Shown here: positions 54,538-64,000 of the stretch, in pieces
How the letters are laid out: each line of letters begins with the position of its first letter
How positions within the stretch are numbered: position 1 is the first letter of the stretch
From: Engraulis encrasicolus
Taxonomy: Eukaryota; Chordata; Actinopteri; Clupeiformes; Engraulidae
Direction of reading: 5' to 3'
Assembly: GCF_034702125.1 (NCBI RefSeq)
Contig: NC_085857.1
Coordinates: 49,959,111-50,023,110 of the forward strand
DNA: 64,000 nucleotides
Position numbers and translations under genes: made by a program
Notes under the pieces: generated by a model
Databases searched by the model: none
What the model saw: only the letters and a program-made list of their open reading frames with translations
Told to the model about the DNA's origin: nothing

Positions 54538-55396
54538 TGTCATGAGCACTCTCTCCCCTGGGTAACAACCTTAATTGCATTCAATTCTCTGCCACTCTGC
54601 TCACTCTCTCCCTACTCTGCCTAACGAGCTCCACCTGGCTCCGCCCTGCTCTGCTCTTGCTACCTGGCCAGCTGCGCTGCATTTCCCACTCACCTTCCTC
54701 ACCTTTCCCCACTCTGCTCTAATTACTCTGCCAGCTGCACTGCATTTCTCCACTAACCTCTCCCAGTATATATAGCCCTGTTTTTCAGCCAAGCCCTGTC
54801 AGATCGTCTTCATACCTGGACCAGTAACCTGCCTGTCTGTCTACCCTCTGACTCCTACCTGTGATTCCGATCCGTTCTTGACTGCCTCCCTGTCCTACTG
54901 CCCCGGCTATCCCGACCTGCCTTCTGGATCTCGACTACTCTCCAATCTTCAGCCCCTCCGGTAACTCGATTCTGCCTTCTGTCTCTCACCACGATTATTG
55001 CCCAGCCCTGGTCTGTACTACTGCCTGCCATTCATATTGCTGTTGTGTGTGTGTTCCCCCAGGTCTCCGACCACCAGACGAGCGAGCCCAGACGCTTCAC
55101 CACCCTCAGTCCGATACGCCGCTCGATCACTGGGGGACACACACACTAGGCACTTTGGACTGGAAACCCCCGGACACTTGGTGACCCCCGGAGCCCAGGT
55201 AACCCACAGGACCCTGAAGAACCCCTGAGCCCCAAGCACCCCTGGAACCCCTGACACCCCTGGCACTCCTAGCACCCCTGGAACCGGCACCTCCGAAGAC
55301 CTCTAGATACACTCACTCCTCTTCCCCCCCTGAACCCCTTCAATAAACAACTCTGAATTTGAACTTGCGCTCTTGGGTCGTCTTCTGTCCCTGACA
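54538..55396 (+). repeat. 3' LTR
   Basis: 859 bp, collinear with the 5' LTR at a constant offset of 5553 bp with no indel. No substitution was seen by eye. Confidence 0.93.
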
Positions 55397-55789
55397 TCTT
55401 TATCCCACTTAACTCGTAGGCCTATAGTTTTTCCCAAGACAATGGATTGTCCAAGACAACGGATTCTGATTCGTATGACATGGATAAACACCTTTGGATA
55501 AACTACACAGTAAAAAACCTGTCCAAATTCCAGAGTAAACATTTATAACTCCACATATTTACACAGAGTATGTACATCAGTGTGGAGAGTCAAATCACAC
55601 AACAGTGGAGTCAAAATTCTGAGAAAAATTCTGCTGGTCCCAGTGTAATTGCAACTCTACAGCAAAACAACGTATCTACATTTCGGCATTGATATTTACA
55701 CAATATTGAGTAAAACAGACAATGTTACACTGACCATAGCATAAAATTCACACCAATTTTGAGTGGGACCAAATGTGATCTGGATGGAG
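55397..55789. other. Intergenic
   Basis: Short AT-rich spacer after the retrotransposon with repeated ACTC/ACAGT motifs. It may be part of a CACTA-like MITE, but the ends were not resolved. Confidence 0.4.
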
Positions 55790-56364
55790 TTAACTGCAAC
55801 CCTTAAAGAGTGAGGTTTTTTTTTTACTTTGCACCCTTTTTTTAAAAAGCTGCCGTAGGGTCACAGTCTCTGAAACCTCACACCCCGGGAAAAGACCTGC
55901 AGTAAATTTTGCATGGAATGTATACAAGTAAGACAAGGCTTCAGTGGACACGGTATAAAAGGTCAGAGTTCCACCCTTCCAGTCCAGGAACACTGCGACT
56001 CGCCCGTAACGAGAGCGAGGAGCTGGGATGTTTTTTGGGTCATTGTTGTGTTTGGCAACGTACGACCCTCTGAAGCACTCTAAGCTCCAGGAGCTTTCAT
56101 TACACCCAAGCATGCTCTCGACTTTACCATCTCTTCGGATGCTCTTGTAAGCAACGCCAATGACGGCACGATCAGTCCAGTCCACTTCCCAGTACGCTTT
56201 TCCCTTTAGCTCCTCAGTGCATAGGAACTGCTCACAGTGCTGGAATTGTTCTGGGTGATTGGCACGTGGTTGGTCCCGGGTGTCCAATTTGACCTCTTGG
56301 TTCTTCAGACACACACATAGCTTTTTGTAGGCTGTTTTTGGGTCTACAGTGATTTTGCAGGCAT
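55790..56364 (-). CDS. B30.2 (PRY-SPRY) domain, terminal exon
   Basis: Encodes about 191 residues: the C-terminal PRY-SPRY ligand-binding domain found in fish TRIM proteins and in the large fish NLR family. The exon starts after TTCCTCAG on the minus strand in phase 1 with DACKITVDPKTAYKKL (PRY). SPRY motifs follow: KAYWEVDW, VIGVAYKSI, the segment SWSLECFRG, and FLDWKGGTLTFYTVS, ending with LYTFHAKFTAGLFPGCEV. A basic tail and TAA stop lie at 55790-55792. The LDW-GTLTFY pattern with TFH resembles fish NLR and finTRIM versions. No RING, B-box, NACHT or other upstream exon was found between 56365 and 64000, so the rest lies beyond the window or has been lost. The domain itself shows no frame damage. 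Confidence 0.88.
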
Positions 56365-56487
56365 CTGAGGAATCAAACATGGAAAAATGTTCATCGCTTG
56401 ATAGATAGATAATGAAGTTAAATATTTTCTGAAGGCCATGTTTTTTATTATTATTTATTACATTGTTGCTGTTGTCATTGTTGTTAA

Positions 56488-56537
<50 letters not shown>

Positions 56538-57012
56538 ATAATAATATTTTCACTGTTTTAAGTCTTGTTCTTCTTGCTGCTGCCATTGTTGATTTTAGAT
56601 TGATTGTTGCTTTAATTGCTTTAATATTAACAACAGTAATATCACAACAACAATCACTGCAACAATAATAAGGTAACTAGGGCTGGGACAATGCAATGGG
56701 GCGCTGAGAATATGGCCAGTACGATGCAATAAGGAACCCTAAAAAATGTATTTCATTCTACTTGAGATTTCAGTCAAAACTAGAAATGCATTCTCACAGA
56801 AAATGCTGGAAGCGGGCTTGCCTTTTGGGGCAGAGATGAAACAAAGTACTATTGAGAAAACAAAGCTAAAAGAAATCTTGGAAAAACTCCATCCACCCAG
56901 TCAGAAGTTATCGGCCAAACAATTCAGCCATCTTGGATTCAGCCATCTTGAAAGTGTTGTAGCTCTGCGTTTTGGGGATATACTAAATGACATACATGGT
57001 ATTTTGAGTTGG
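56365..57012. other. Upstream of the B30.2 exon: repeats, no exon
   Basis: A (TAC)n tract lies at 56489-56536. About 56870-56960 is an inverted relative of the 140-bp unit in 5420-5880 (CTTGAAAG, CAGCCATCTTG). 56985-57012 is the end of a satellite-like unit cut by the next element. Confidence 0.6.
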
Positions 57013-57546
57013 CTAAAGCCGGGCATACACTGTGCGATATTTTCACTCGTGGGTCTTAAGCTTCTGCTCACACTGCACGATGGAATTTCACTGTTTAAAA
57101 GTTCACAGCTCACGACTCACGTCCTCACACTACATGAGCCGACAGTCGGATGCGAGCGAAATGCTTCCACCGTACGACGCGACAGGCATGTTTCCCCGGT
57201 CTGCAGAGGAGGGAACATGCGCACCTGAGGTGGAGATGAGGTTGCGCTCAACAGCGAATCGCACGGCCCTATTAATTTGTGCATGTGAAGTGTCAAATCG
57301 GGTCGTAGCACTGCTTTAACTGTGCGATTTACGCACGAGCCACGACCAGAATTTCAAACCGTTTTGATTTTCTTGCGACCCTGCGATTGCACGATCGTGA
57401 GGCGAAATCGCTTGTCGTTACCCCATGTACACTACACGATGCGAGACTCACGATTGACCTGCGATTGAGCAAGAAATCGGCCCGACTCTCAAAAAGTCGT
57501 GCGAGTGCCAAATCGGGGCAAAAGTCGCACAGTGTAAGCCCAGCTT
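57013..57546. mobile_element. MITE with GCCGGGCATACACTGTGCGA end
   Basis: AGCCGGGCATACACTGTGCGA-type left end, imperfectly inverted at the right (CGCACAGTGTAAGCCCAGCT). It interrupts a satellite unit: GTTGGCTAA before and AGGAACACTG after are contiguous in intact units. TAA/TTA flanks hint at a 3-bp duplication. Confidence 0.7.
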
Positions 57547-57547
57547 T

Positions 57548-58900
57548 AGGAACACTGCATATTATATAATTTTGAAAATCAACATGGCTTCGAGCGGGAT
57601 TAGAACTCACAACCTCCATATCTGTAATTCAACCCCTTTGCCATTGATATTAAATGACATACAATACATGATATTTGAAGTTGGCTAAGGAACACTGCAT
57701 ATGATATAATTTTGAAAATCAACATGGCTTCGACTGGGGTTCGAACCTCCAACCCCCATATCCCTAATTCAGCACATTTGCCATTCATACTAAATGACAT
57801 GCATGGCATTTTAAGTTGGCCAAGGAACACTGCATATGATATCATTTTGAAAATCAACATGGCTTTGACTGGGATTCGAACCCCCAACCTCCATATCTGT
57901 AATCCAGCACATTTGCCATGCATACTAAATGACATACATGGCATTTTAAGTTGGCCAAGGAACACTGCATATGATATAATTTTGAAAATCAACATGGCTT
58001 CGAGCGGGATTAGAACTCACAACCTCCATATCTGTAATCCAACCCCTTTGCCATTGATATTAAATGACATACGATACATGATATTTGAAGTTGGCTAAGG
58101 AACACTGCATATGATATCATTTTGAAAATCAACATGGCTTCGACTGGGGTTCGAACCTCCAACCCCCATATCCCTAATTCAGCACAGGTGCCATTCATAC
58201 TAAATGACATACATGGCATTTTAAGTTGGCCAAGGAACACTGCATATGATATAATTTTGAAAATCAACATGGCTTTGACTGGGATTCGAATCCCCAACTT
58301 CCATATCTCTAATCCAGCACATTTGCCATGCATACTAAATGACATACATGGCATTTTAGGTTGGTCAAGGAACACTGCATATGATATAATTTTGAAAATC
58401 AACATGGCTTTGACTGGGTTTTGAACCCCCAACCTCAATATCTGTAATTCAGCACATTTGCCATCCATACTAAATGATATACAAGGCATTTTAAGTCGGC
58501 CAAGGAACGCTGCATATGATATAATTTAGAAAATCAACATGGCTTCGAGCGGGATTAGAACTCACAACCTCCATATCTGTAATCCAACCCCTTTGCCATT
58601 GATATTAAATGACATACAATACATGATATTTGAAGTTGGCTAAGGAACACTGCATATGATATCATTTTGAAAATCAACATGGCTTCGACTGGGGTTCGAA
58701 CCTCCAACCCCCATATCCCTAATTCAGCACATTTGCCATTCATACTAAATGACATACATGGCATTTTAAGTTGGCCAAGGAACACTGCATATGATATAAT
58801 TTTGAAAGTCAACATGGCTTTGACTGGGATTCGAACCCCCAACCTCCATATCTGTAATCCAGCACATTTGCCATGCATACTAAATGACATACATGGCATT
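57548..58900. repeat. Satellite with three-unit higher-order repeat and tRNA-like boxes
   Basis: Ten units begin AGGAACACTGCAT (once AGGAACGCTGCAT): A (140 bp), B (135) and C (135) in order A-B-C-A-B-C-C-A-B-C from 57548. A-B-C therefore forms a 410-bp period. On the minus strand most B and C units carry GGTTCGAAYCC, a Pol III B box, about 35 bp after the A-box-like TGGCAAATGTGCTGG. The array runs into the assembly gap. Confidence 0.88.
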
Positions 58901-59000
58901 NNNNNNNNNNNNNNNNNNNNNNNNNNNNNNNNNNNNNNNNNNNNNNNNNNNNNNNNNNNNNNNNNNNNNNNNNNNNNNNNNNNNNNNNNNNNNNNNNNNN
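58901..59000. other. Assembly gap (100 N)
   Basis: Exactly 100 unknown bases inside or at the edge of the satellite; the true length is unknown. Confidence 0.99.
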
Positions 59001-59056
59001 AAAGATCAATAAGGACCAAAGAACCCATAATCCAGAAGGATTTTTTTTAAAAAGTA

Positions 59057-59820
59057 GGGTAGACTGAGTACAGTTGGGTACACTTTTATTTTTGTCCCCT
59101 TCCATGCAGAAGACTATTAAAAGGTCCAAAAAATAAAGTTGTTTTGGACAGAACATATTTTCAGGATGTGGGCAAATATATAATCAAGGAATTATATCTC
59201 TAGGATGTTTAATGTTTATGTAATTAATCAAACAAAAAAGGTGCACTTTTGTCCCAACTGTACCCTACCTAAAAACGGTGGGGTACAGTTGAGACATAGC
59301 AGAGTACAGTTGAGACACCATTCTAATCAATGGGATGTAATAGCCATGGGAGCTAATAGCATGGCCGATAACAAAATACTGTACTCAACTGTACCCGTTA
59401 GCATCCTTACATTGGATTTACATGGTGAAATTAGCACTACAGGCTAGCGTCTAAACTGTCCCCTTCTGGCCAGATCACACATTGATAAATATTTTAAAAA
59501 TGGTTTTAACTGTTATGATGTCAGGAAATATGTCTGCTTTTAGAGCACATATCATGGCTTGCAATCATGTAACTTATATAAAGAGGATAACTACTGGTCA
59601 TTAGATATTCATTGTTGAAGGACCCTGGTGAAGTAAATCTGACCTGTCGAAAACAGCATTTTCCCAATATCTTTGGATCTGTGCTGGTTTAAAATTTCCC
59701 ATGATCAAAGAGGATGTTGATGCGCATGTCCACAGCAAAAATTAGATCATTGTAATTGTAATCCAGAGATATTTGGTTTGTCTTGACTGTACCCTGTACT
59801 CAACTGTACTCAGTCTACCC
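59057..59820. mobile_element. TIR element with GGGTAGACTGAGTACAGTTG ends
   Basis: A perfect 20-bp inverted repeat at both ends with TA outside each (59055-59056 and 59821-59822). The interior has at least five more GTACAGTTGAG-like motifs in both orientations. No transposase. Missing from copy 1 at 26690-26704. Confidence 0.88.
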
Positions 59821-59829
59821 TATATATAT

Positions 59830-59831
<2 letters not shown>

Positions 59832-59925
<94 letters not shown>

Positions 59926-59986
59926 TTTCTCTTGCATACACACAATACACATTCACTCACGCGCACACACACGGGCGCGCGCCACA

Positions 59987-60031
<45 letters not shown>

Positions 60032-60056
60032 CTTTCCTCACTCCCCCACTCATCAC

Positions 60057-60092
<36 letters not shown>
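59832..60092. repeat. (CT)n-(CA)n compound microsatellite
   Basis: CT repeats to 59906, CA repeats to 59924, a CA-rich variable stretch, then further CT repeats. The order is the same as in copy 1 at 26704-26925. Confidence 0.95.
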
Positions 60093-60095
<3 letters not shown>

Positions 60096-60996
60096 GTTCA
60101 TATCAGATAACCATAGTACAGAGTGGTGAAGAAGCGCAAATGTGTAGGCAACATTTATTACCATATGGAATATTTTGGACGATGCTGACGGCATATTAAT
60201 ATATGCTCATATTCACCAGCACGCACCGATTCAGCGGATAACAACATGCCTAATTAAATTGTGTGAGAACACCTCCAGGAAGTAGGAAGAGTCATAAAAA
60301 GAATAAATAGCCTAATGAATTTTCTTTTTTTTTTAATGATGATCGGATGAATTGGCATTAATGTTCAAGCTCTGACAAAATGTGTAGACCTAAATTGAGT
60401 GTAGCCAGAAGCCCCTACCGATTCTCGCATCGCAAGATTTGAAACGTCTAATATTGCAACTTCAGACTTGTTTTCTGGATGTGGATACTTTTTTCGTTTG
60501 GTAAAAATTACTGAGAGTGCAATAAACCTCACTGCAGTAACCTACAGCGCTTCGTTTAAGCGTTTGAGCGTTTAAGAGTTGGCTATTTATCTCACATCGC
60601 CAACAGCTGGGCCGATAACCTAACCTACACTTCCCTAATGAATTTAATATTGTCACATTGGCAAAAATTAGCAAGCGACTGATATTGCTGTTTTCGTGCT
60701 CAAATGAAGTGTAAGCAACTGTCAGGTTATGTGAGGGAAGGACAGGCGCACACATGCGGAACTCTGGTAGCCATAACCAACAGAACAGATTTCACGTGTC
60801 AAATGTCACGTCCCCACCTGCATTTTTGCTGTTTGCTATGACTAATCAATGCACCGAGTGTAGTGTAGGCCTATGCCACTAAATTATGCCCAAAAACTAT
60901 GCCTATGCCAAAACATTTTTAAACTAAACAATGTCTGCGCAGCCAGGGAGGCTTTTCATCTTATCCGTATTCGTTCGTTCTCAAGTGATTCTCTCT

Positions 60997-61242
60997 CAAG
61001 TTGACACATCTCTCGATCTCACTTTTTAGCTCCTCTTCTGTCTTGGATGTGTCGCACAATCCCGGGGTGTCGACCACAAGCACCTTCCTGCCAGAGACCA
61101 CGCCGCTCTTTTCACTAGACGATGACGTGACAGACTCGAATGACAGATCTTCCCTGAAGGCTTCCTCTCTGCCCAGTATGGTGTTTCCTGTTGCACTCTT
61201 TCCTGCTCCACTCTTACCCAGCAGCACAATCCTCAACTCCCC
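60997..61242 (-). pseudogene. Inverted GIMAP exon fragment (gene F-like)
   Basis: Encodes the first ~82 residues of a GIMAP exon on the minus strand: GELRIVLLGKSGAGKS, DTPGLCD and ERCVNL, then breaks into unrelated sequence. It differs from gene F in only a few residues (for example Y to C after DTPGL, E to V). The splice acceptor is lost (TACGG in place of TACAG). The adjacent intron part and CT tract (to about 61360) match the GA tract before gene F. It lacks more than half the GTPase domain and cannot be functional. Confidence 0.88.
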
Positions 61243-61283
61243 CGTAGGGGGGGGGACACATTCAGAAACACAGCTTGTGTGTT

Positions 61284-61290
<7 letters not shown>

Positions 61291-61380
<90 letters not shown>
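61291..61380. repeat. (CT)n-(CA)n junction tract
   Basis: The CT tract belonging to the GIMAP fragment runs directly into CA repeats belonging to the host element. Confidence 0.93.
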
Positions 61381-61904
61381 GTGTTCATATAGGCTAGGAG
61401 AGGACGTTAATTTGGCATAGGTCAACTGCAAGAGACTACTAATGTGATGGGATTGCTACTTTACAGAATTACCAGAATTCTGAGAGCATGCTGCAGAGAA
61501 CAACTGTGTGTTCACACCTGAGCAGGAGACCCACATTCTGAATATGGTGATGGCTAACAATAAGGCTGCAGGAAATTCAGTAGGCCTACACAGTAATAGA
61601 ACATGGCAGAACCTTTGCAAATATAAATAATGTGAGCATCTCTGCAATATCACGGCTAGTTGAAAGAAACACAATTCACATGAAGCAGGTCTACACGGTT
61701 CAGAACATATAAAACAACTATGTTGATATGTGCAGGTAATCAACAATTAGTTTTGAATATACTGTAGGAGTCCATACTGATATTGACCAGACGGCATGTC
61801 AGGACTGGATACAAGAAGATACTTTCTCCGCTGTCTTGAACTTAAAGACATAGCATGTGATGTGAATGAAATTTTATTGTCGGATCCAGCAAGGCATATC
61901 GTCG

Positions 61905-63066
61905 GCTTGCTACCAAAACCGCCTAAGTCCGATTTTGGGGTTTTCGGAAAACAGGGAAAAACTAAATTTCCTAGGGGGCGCCAAACAGCAGTGGCGGTTC
62001 GAGGAAATCTGAGACCCTGGGCAAAGAGCAATTGTGAGTCCCCCCTAATAATTTTGGCTCAAAAGGAGGTTTTTGCAGAACTTTATTCCCCTACCACTTC
62101 TGCATCATCCTGTCATCCTGTCTGTGTCATTGGTCCATTACAAACAGTACCTGTCTAAGATTTTAATTTATTTTCTTTATTTATTTTGAGTGAAGCTCAA
62201 ATGTTTGACCAGCAAGTCAAACATGAAACGCCTTCTAAGGAAAACAAAACACTTGAAAATAAATGATTTGATGCAGAACAACAAGAACAATGCGCTGCAC
62301 ATTATTTTGATAGTTATACTATTCTTTTAATTTTTATTCCAAACTTTAATCCTGGAAATGGTGAATGATTGAAATATTTTTGTAGACCTTGTAGTGTAGC
62401 AGGCTGGTAAATCTCATATCTACCAACAGATTTTCACAGTTTTCTTTAGCTTTCTACTTCTTTCAGTTGAGTTAGTTTTCAATGATAACATTATTTACAT
62501 TCTCATCCAAAGTAAAGCACTCTGAGAAATTGGCATTGTGCCAGAGCAATTGCCATAATGGTAATACATTCTCATGCCAGGACAGATCCAGCTTGCAGTG
62601 TCACACAGAGAAAGCATTGCAGTAGCGTCCAATGTCCATGTTGAGGGTCCATCAGTCATGGAGGAGGATGAAGGGGTGGGGCGCTTCTTTGGTCCTTGTA
62701 CCTCCTCTCGAACTGTCTCCTCCTTTTTTATCATCTTTGGTTAACTACTGCTCCTCTCCATGCCCATAGAACTGCCCACCCCCCCAACCTTGCCCATGAC
62801 CGAGGTAACCTGGTCATAGAACTGTGCCCCGCCCACTTCAACACCATGACCGTGGCATTCAGAGTATGGTATAGAAACACTACTGGATTCATTGCACATT
62901 TAAGTTTGACATACCACTGAACAGAAAGCAATGTAATGCATAAGTGTCATCAATCCTAAAGTGTTAAATGTCTACATGATGGGACATTAGATTAACGTGT
63001 GGAATAAAAGATCGTCATGGGAAGTTACAGACTGCAGCCGCCTTCTACCATCCTCTGACTACATTA
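61905..63066. other. Sequence between transposon copies 2 and 3
   Basis: Not shared with copy 1. It begins with CCGATTTTGGGGTTTTCGGA and a CAGTGGCGGTTCGAGG stretch resembling a hAT end. No gene recognised; the short open frames do not resemble known proteins. Confidence 0.45.
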
Positions 63067-64000
63067 CAGGTTTTTCTGTTCGCTAAAGCATATTTTTTGT
63101 AACCTTTGGCGGCTTTTGCTGAACTCCTCACACAGATGCACAAACCTATAACCAAATCAGCCAAACTGATAACACAAAAACGGATTAGCACTCAGTTTGT
63201 AATGTTATAAAACACACTTTGCAGAACTGTAAACACAACTCACTGCTTTGCACACAATTTGCAAAATATGAACACACTCCTAGAAAAAATATACACACTC
63301 GTGGATATTTTGTACACTACAATACTAATTATTACACAACATGTGACAGGGGGAAACACCTTTAGATAATCTCTTCACTTTGCAACCGGCATACTGTATA
63401 AATAAGTCACAGGTAAACTTTCTGTGTAGGAAATAATGGAAGGAGAAAGAAACACCAGAAGATTGAGGACCAGAGGAGGGTGAGGAAAGAGAGAAAGGAG
63501 ACAAAGGCATATAGGCCTACACATAATCACAGATGACACATTCGTTGAACATGTCATCAACCATGGCATGAGCTGCAGGAAAACTGGTGAAAGGGTTCAA
63601 CCCAATCTGAGCCGCTACACTGTAAAGAGCATAAGCAGAACATTTCACGCTGAGAACGGGTATGTAGAGTCATTTCATACTCAACAGCGCAGTGTAGCAA
63701 ATATGTACAGAGACAGTGTATATGAAAGACAATATAGTATATACTGACTGTAATGTGTGAAATACAGTAATGTACAAGTGATGGGATTGCTACTTTACAG
63801 AATTACTAGAATTCTGAGAGCAGGTGGCAGAGAACAACTGTGTGTTCACACCTGAGCAGGAGATCCACATTCTAAATATGGTGATGGCTATCAATAAGGC
63901 TGCAGGAAATTCCCTAGGCCTAATAGAACATGGCAGAACCTTTGCAAATATAAATAATGTGAGCATCTCTGCAATATCACGGGTAGTTGAAAGAAACAAA
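63067..64000 (+). mobile_element. Tc1-like transposon copy 3 (cut by window end)
   Basis: Starts CAGGTTTTTCTGTTCGCTAA with TA before it. It matches 25758-26460, then jumps directly to the sequence equivalent to 27975-28160. The transposase intron is therefore short here (about 140 bp, GGTATGT to TTTACAG) and the 1.5-kb insertion of copies 1 and 2 is absent. Confidence 0.82.

Larger units (their letters stand above)
48985..55396 (+). mobile_element. Full-length sushi-like chromovirus (Gypsy/Metaviridae)
   Basis: Two 859-bp LTRs (48985-49843 and 54538-55396) begin with TGTCATG and end with CTGACA. The target duplication TCTTT lies at 48980-48984 and 55397-55401. Order inside: primer-binding site, gag, pol (protease, reverse transcriptase, RNase H, integrase, chromodomain), polypurine tract, LTR. 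No env. I found no difference between the LTRs by eye, and every reading frame in them is identical. Confidence 0.95.
59001..61904 (+). mobile_element. Tc1-like transposon copy 2 (partial, rearranged)
   Basis: Collinear with 26647-28380 of copy 1, including the deleted-core transposase remains (C-terminal part ACDVNEILL to 61900). The left part is hidden by the gap, and the right end breaks at 61904 after GATCCAGCAAGGCA. It carries two insertions that copy 1 lacks: 59057-59820 and the GIMAP fragment. Confidence 0.78.

Noticed and set aside
56489..56536. CRISPR-like or coding interpretation of the TAC repeat
   Set aside because: A plain trinucleotide microsatellite; the genome is eukaryotic.
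57600..59156. Long minus-strand frames over the satellite, one spanning the N gap
   Set aside because: Translations of tandem units with 135-bp (multiple of three) periods; the gap cannot support a frame.

Overview
The window is nuclear DNA of a bony (teleost) fish. The evidence is a cluster of GIMAP/AIG1-type immune GTPase exons, a fish-type B30.2/SPRY exon, an L2-clade LINE, a sushi-like chromovirus (Gypsy), fish-type hAT, Tc1-like, TTAA and CACTA-like elements, and very dense, long CA/GT and CT/GA microsatellites. A clupeiform fish would fit the microsatellite load, but the species cannot be fixed from this sequence. There is one 100-base assembly gap at 58901-59000.

Layout. 1-1350: nested tandem repeats and a MITE. 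1673-2523: GIMAP exon A. 2628-3792: hAT-like element. 5296-6432: mosaic repeat. 7159-8060: GIMAP exon B. 8143-13618: MITEs and a CACTA-like element. 14.9-18.1 kb: 5'-truncated L2 LINE with an open reverse transcriptase frame. 19.6-24.0 kb: gene C, a three-exon GIMAP with a signal-peptide exon and a glycine-rich C-terminal half. 25.6-31.8 kb: transposons nested inside one another. 34.2-35.6 kb: gene E, made from a duplicate of gene C's promoter and signal exon joined to a glycine-rich exon without a GTPase. 38.1-40.9 kb: gene F (signal exon plus GIMAP exon). 42.8-43.7 kb: GIMAP exon D, frameshifted near its end. 44.7 kb: GIMAP remnant. 46.0-46.3 kb: retroposed element with a U2 snRNA head. 49.0-55.4 kb: apparently very young full-length Gypsy element. 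55.8-56.4 kb: B30.2 exon on the minus strand. 57.5-58.9 kb: satellite with tRNA-like Pol III boxes, ending in the gap. 59.0-64.0 kb: two further copies of the Tc1-like element, one carrying an inverted GIMAP fragment.

How the genes relate. All five large GIMAP exons and the gene E exon begin at the same phase-1 acceptor. Three short upstream exons encode secretory signal peptides and end in phase-1 donors. The 3' exons therefore form interchangeable modules and at least two GIMAPs (C and F) are predicted to enter the secretory pathway, which is unusual for a family described as cytosolic or membrane-tethered. About 9 kb around the start of gene C was duplicated to make the start of gene E. 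Transposons inserted into one copy only can be dated against the other copy's empty site. Repeated GAGAAATGAAACT-like sites suggest interferon control, which is an inference.
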